Shown: positions 48,127-50,704 of the stretch, one piece after another
Position numbering within the stretch: the first letter of the stretch is position 1
Layout: every line of letters begins with the position of its first letter
NCBI GenBank assembly: GCA_038746285.1
Contig: JBCDKT010000029.1
Coordinates: forward strand, 1 to 50,704
Length of the DNA: 50,704 nucleotides
Source of the DNA: Bacteroidota bacterium
GTDB taxonomy: Bacteria > Bacteroidota > Rhodothermia > Rhodothermales > JANQRZ01
Direction of reading: 5' to 3'
Program-made: the position numbers and the translations under genes
Notes under the pieces: model-generated
The model's input: the letters and a program-made list of their open reading frames with translations, nothing else
Databases searched by the model: none
What the model was told of the DNA's origin: nothing

Positions 48127-49653
48127 ATGGCAGAAACCCTCGCGACCAACGGTACCGATACGGCCGTCCAAACCTTCCAGAACTACATCGGCGGCCGGTG
48201 GCGCGACGCCTCCTCCGGCGAGACCTTCGAGGACCGCAACCCCGCCCGGCAGTCCGACCTCATCGGCCACTTCCCGAAGTCGACCGCCGAGGACGTGGAC
48301 GCGGCGGTGAAGGCGGCGCGCGCGGCGTACGACGGCTGGCGGCTGATGCCCGCCCCGCAGCGCGGCGACATCCTCCGCCGCCTCGGCGACATCCTGACCG
48401 AGCGCAAGTCGGACCTGGCCCACGCGATGACGCGCGAGATGGGCAAGCCGTTCTTTGAGACAAAGGGCGACGTGCAGGAGGCCATCGACACCGCCTACTA
48501 CGCCGCGACGGAAGGCCGTCGCCTCTTCGGCTACACCGTCCCGAGCGAACTGTCGAACAAGTTCAACATGTCGGTCCGTCTCCCGATTGGCGTAGTCGGC
48601 GTGATCACGGCGTGGAACTTCCCGGTCGCGGTCCCGACGTGGAAGATGTTTCCCGCCCTGCTCGCGGGCAATACAGTCGTCTTCAAGCCGAGCGAGGACG
48701 CCCCGAACAGCGGCCGCCTGCTCGTCCAGGCGATGATCGACGCGGGCTTCCCGGACGGCGTGGTGAACCTCGTCCAGGGCGCGGGCGACGTCGGTCAGGC
48801 GATGGTCGAGCACGAGGGCACGAACGTCATCACCTTCACCGGCTCGACCGAGACCGGCTCGCACATCGGTGCCGTCTGCGGGCGGATGCACAAGCGCTTC
48901 AGCTTCGAGATGGGCGGCAAGAATCCGATGATCGTGATGGAGGACGCCGACCTCGATCTCGCCGTCGAGGGCCTCCTCTGGGGTGCCTTCGGCACGACGG
49001 GCCAGCGCTGCACCGCCACCTCGCGCCTGATCGTCCACGAGGACGTGCACGACCGACTCGTCGACATGCTGAAGGCGCGCGCCTCGGCCCTCACGCTCGG
49101 CTACGGCAACGACGACGACACCGAGATGGGGCCGATGATCAACGGCAAGGCGATTGAGAAAGTCGAGCGCTACGTCGAGATCGCCCAAGAGGAAGGCGCA
49201 ACCCTCACCCTCGGCGGCGAGCGCGCGACGGGCGACGGGCTGAGTGACGGCCACTTCTTCCAGCCGACCATCTTCACCGGCGTAACGCCCGAGATGCGGG
49301 TAGCGAAGGAGGAGGTCTTCGGCCCGTTCCTCTCCGTCATCAAGATCCAGAACTTCGACGAGGCCATCGAGGTGGCGAACAACGTCCCCTACGGCCTCTC
49401 GTCGGCGGTCTACACCCGAGACGTGGCCCGCGCCTTCCGCGCGATGCGCGACATCGAGGCCGGGATCACCTACATCAACGGCCCGACGATCGGGGCCGAG
49501 GCGCACATGCCGTTCGGCGGCGTCAAGGGCACCGGCAACGGTCACCGCGAAGGCGGCTGGGAGGTCTTCGACTTCTACACCGAGACCAAGACGGTCTACG
49601 TCGACTACTCCGGCACCCTCCAGAAAGCCCAGATCGACAACGTCGAGGACTGA
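48127..49653 (+). CDS. Aldehyde dehydrogenase (ALDH7-like semialdehyde dehydrogenase)
   Basis: This 508-residue NAD(P)-dependent aldehyde dehydrogenase has ITAWNFPVAVPTWKMFPALL (NAD site), GNTVVFKPSEDAPNSG, FTGSTETGSHIG, the general base in FEMGGKNPMIVME (Glu of EMGGKN), and the catalytic Cys in TTGQRCTATSRL, then EEVFGPFLSVIK and NNVPYGLSSAVYTRDVARA. The closing GGVKGTGNGHREGG loop resembles the ALDH7/aminoadipate semialdehyde group. With the divergent aminotransferase, a lysine or amino-acid degradation route is conceivable (inference). ATG 48127 was chosen as the upstream frame is a repeat. Confidence 0.95.
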   Translation: MAETLATNGTDTAVQTFQNYIGGRWRDASSGETFEDRNPARQSDLIGHFPKSTAEDVDAAVKAARAAYDGWRLMPAPQRGDILRRLGDILTERKSDLAHAMTREMGKPFFETKGDVQEAIDTAYYAATEGRRLFGYTVPSELSNKFNMSVRLPIGVVGVITAWNFPVAVPTWKMFPALLAGNTVVFKPSEDAPNSGRLLVQAMIDAGFPDGVVNLVQGAGDVGQAMVEHEGTNVITFTGSTETGSHIGAVCGRMHKRFSFEMGGKNPMIVMEDADLDLAVEGLLWGAFGTTGQRCTATSRLIVHEDVHDRLVDMLKARASALTLGYGNDDDTEMGPMINGKAIEKVERYVEIAQEEGATLTLGGERATGDGLSDGHFFQPTIFTGVTPEMRVAKEEVFGPFLSVIKIQNFDEAIEVANNVPYGLSSAVYTRDVARAFRAMRDIEAGITYINGPTIGAEAHMPFGGVKGTGNGHREGGWEVFDFYTETKTVYVDYSGTLQKAQIDNVED

Positions 49654-49687
49654 CTAGAAAGACCAGCCTTTCTCCCCTCTCGCCCTC

Positions 49688-49804
49688 ATGGAAAAACGCC
49701 GCATCACCCAAATCACCGCCGCCTCGATGGCCGTCTTGGCTGTCGTCCTCATGGTCATCGCCGTATTCGTGGTCGGCGTGGACGTGTTGAGCTTCTTCGG
49801 CTAA
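49688..49804 (+). CDS. 38-residue single-helix membrane protein
   Basis: The frame MEKRRITQITAASMAVLAVV and further hydrophobic residues ends in VVGVDVLSFFG with TAA at 49802-49804. Positive N-terminal residues and one helix (about 10-31) predict an inner-membrane peptide with the N-terminus inside. It lies 34 bases after the aldehyde dehydrogenase and converges with the transporter gene, 15 bases away. No family is known to me; support is the composition, position and clean start, with a CT-rich leader and no strong ribosome-binding site. Confidence 0.5.
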   Translation: MEKRRITQITAASMAVLAVVLMVIAVFVVGVDVLSFFG

Positions 49805-49819
49805 GTCCGGCAGCACGGG

Positions 49820-50704
49820 CTACACCGCTCCCCACCCTATCGACACAGCGACGGCGAGGACCGCGAGGCCGAGGGCGAAGAGGGCGAGCTGGAGCGGGAG
49901 CATCCACCGCGCCCACGTCTGCCACGGCACGTCGGCGAGGGTGAGCGCACCCATCAGGACGGCGCTCGTCGGGATGATCATGTTCGTGAAGCCGTCGCCC
50001 ATCTGGAAGGCGAGGACGGCGGTCTGCCGGGTGACGCCGACGAGGTCGGAGAGCGGGGCCATGAGCGGCATCGTGAGCGCGGCCTGCCCGCTCCCACTCG
50101 GGACGAAGAAGTTGATGACGGTCTGCGACGCGAACATCGCCATCGCCGCCACTGCCGAGCCGGTGCCCTCCAGCCCCGAGGCGAGGGCGTGGAGGATCGT
50201 GTCGATCACCTGCCCGTCCTGCATCACGACCAGGATGCCGCGCGCGAGGCCGATGATGACGGCCGTCGCGACGAGGTCTTTGGCACCGACCATGAACGCC
50301 CGCGCCGTGCCATTCGCCCCAAGACCACCAATGGCCCCCATCAAAATTCCCAGCGCGACGAAGAGAGCAGCGATTTCATTGATATACCACTGGGGCCCTC
50401 CGACATAGTAAGACAACCCGTGGATGGTGATGGTGTAGCCGAATGGGACGTCAAATGCCTGTGACTTGGGCAATACACCCCAAACAAGAATTACTATCCC
50501 GAGGAAGAAAACCGCGAGCACCGTTTTCTGTCGACCCGTCAGTTCAGTACCTCCCTCCATGTTGAGGTGGAGACCGTCGCGGCGCTTCCGCTGGTCGATC
50601 TCGAACGTCGGGCTGCGGGTCGGGTCGCGGCGGACGCGCGCGGCGTGCCACATCACGAAGGCGATCACCACGACGGTCACCACCACCCACAAGACGACGC
50701 GAAA
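49820..50704 (-). CDS. YfcC-family transporter, C-terminal part (runs off the window)
   Basis: 295 codons are open to the window edge, so the start is missing; YfcC/DcuC-type proteins are about 470-500 residues. Visible helices include VLAVFFLGIVILVWGVLP, EIAALFVALGILMGAIGGLG, VATAVIIGLARGILVVM and FASQTVINFFVPSGSGQAAL, with GSGQAALTMPLMAPLSDLVG and AFQMGDGFTNMIIPTSAVLMG. These two motifs are the re-entrant substrate loops of ion-transporter superfamily carriers, including YfcC and arginine/ornithine-type exchangers. The region near 50310-50560 is lower in GC than its surroundings. Substrate is unknown, probably an organic anion or basic amino acid. Confidence 0.85.
   Translation of the reverse strand, partial: FRVVLWVVVTVVVIAFVMWHAARVRRDPTRSPTFEIDQRKRRDGLHLNMEGGTELTGRQKTVLAVFFLGIVILVWGVLPKSQAFDVPFGYTITIHGLSYYVGGPQWYINEIAALFVALGILMGAIGGLGANGTARAFMVGAKDLVATAVIIGLARGILVVMQDGQVIDTILHALASGLEGTGSAVAAMAMFASQTVINFFVPSGSGQAALTMPLMAPLSDLVGVTRQTAVLAFQMGDGFTNMIIPTSAVLMGALTLADVPWQTWARWMLPLQLALFALGLAVLAVAVSIGWGAV

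Overview
The window is a high-GC, gene-dense piece of a bacterial chromosome. It most likely comes from the Rhodothermota/Bacteroidota side (Rhodothermales or Rubricoccaceae-like); this is inferred from protein families and gene order, since no rRNA is present. Pointers are an ssb gene followed by a GldE/CorC-type CBS membrane protein, a DUF5706/PycTM membrane protein, a Bacteroidota-type LuxC-like acyl-CoA reductase relative, a Wzi-type barrel, and promoters of the form TTG-N20/21-TAnnTTTG.

Layout. 1-790: the 5' end of tuf behind tRNA-Thr(TGT), Tyr(GTA), Gly(TCC) and Thr(GGT), the classic tRNA-tufB order. 800-6470 (minus strand): DedA protein, ispF, ispD, queA, fumarylacetoacetase and an unrecognised conserved protein. 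6600-10260 (plus): TPR lipoprotein, cystathionine gamma-synthase/lyase, CDP-alcohol phosphatidyltransferase. 10290-13424 (minus): carbamoyltransferase, universal stress protein, FHA protein. 13425-16404 (plus): a complex regulatory gap, then ssb, the GldE/CorC-like protein and a GNAT enzyme. 16420-22940 (minus): SixA, then a signalling cluster of AI-2E-type permease, cyclic-nucleotide-binding protein, soluble histidine kinase, 51-residue membrane protein, response-regulator/class III cyclase, metallo-beta-lactamase-fold hydrolase and PycTM protein. 23143-27776: a giant phosphoesterase/kinase-like/beta-barrel lipoprotein and an SdiA-regulated-type lipoprotein. 27846-33183: phosphoglucose/phosphomannose isomerase, EI, a small protein, HPr, polyprenyl synthase and adenylate kinase. 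33302-35125: four small, mostly membrane genes. 35237-41829: NifU-N protein, LuxC-like protein, RNase D, polyprenyl glycosylphosphotransferase, Wzi-type barrel, DJ-1/PfpI protein. 41949-42565: parD and a frameshifted parE. 42589-50704: TonB-type protein, M1 peptidase, barrel protein, aminotransferase, aldehyde dehydrogenase, a 38-residue membrane protein and a truncated YfcC-type transporter.

The most interesting system is the minus-strand cluster 22940 to 16984. A PycTM-family membrane protein, an MBL-fold hydrolase and a REC-class III cyclase overlap by 1-4 bases. After a tandem-repeat spacer come a tiny membrane protein, a soluble histidine kinase, a cyclic-nucleotide-binding protein and a permease, again overlapping or abutting. 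This reads as sensor kinase, phosphorylated cyclase, cyclic nucleotide, membrane effector and binding protein, with the MBL enzyme as possible off-switch. It resembles Pycsar in cyclase plus TM effector but is wired to two-component input, and the cyclase lacks the usual adenine-specifying residues.

A second theme is the intergenic DNA. At least eight gaps hold imperfect inverted repeats whose arms are built from degenerate words with a 7-nucleotide (once 8) period. They sit between co-directional and divergent genes and in places run into gene ends.
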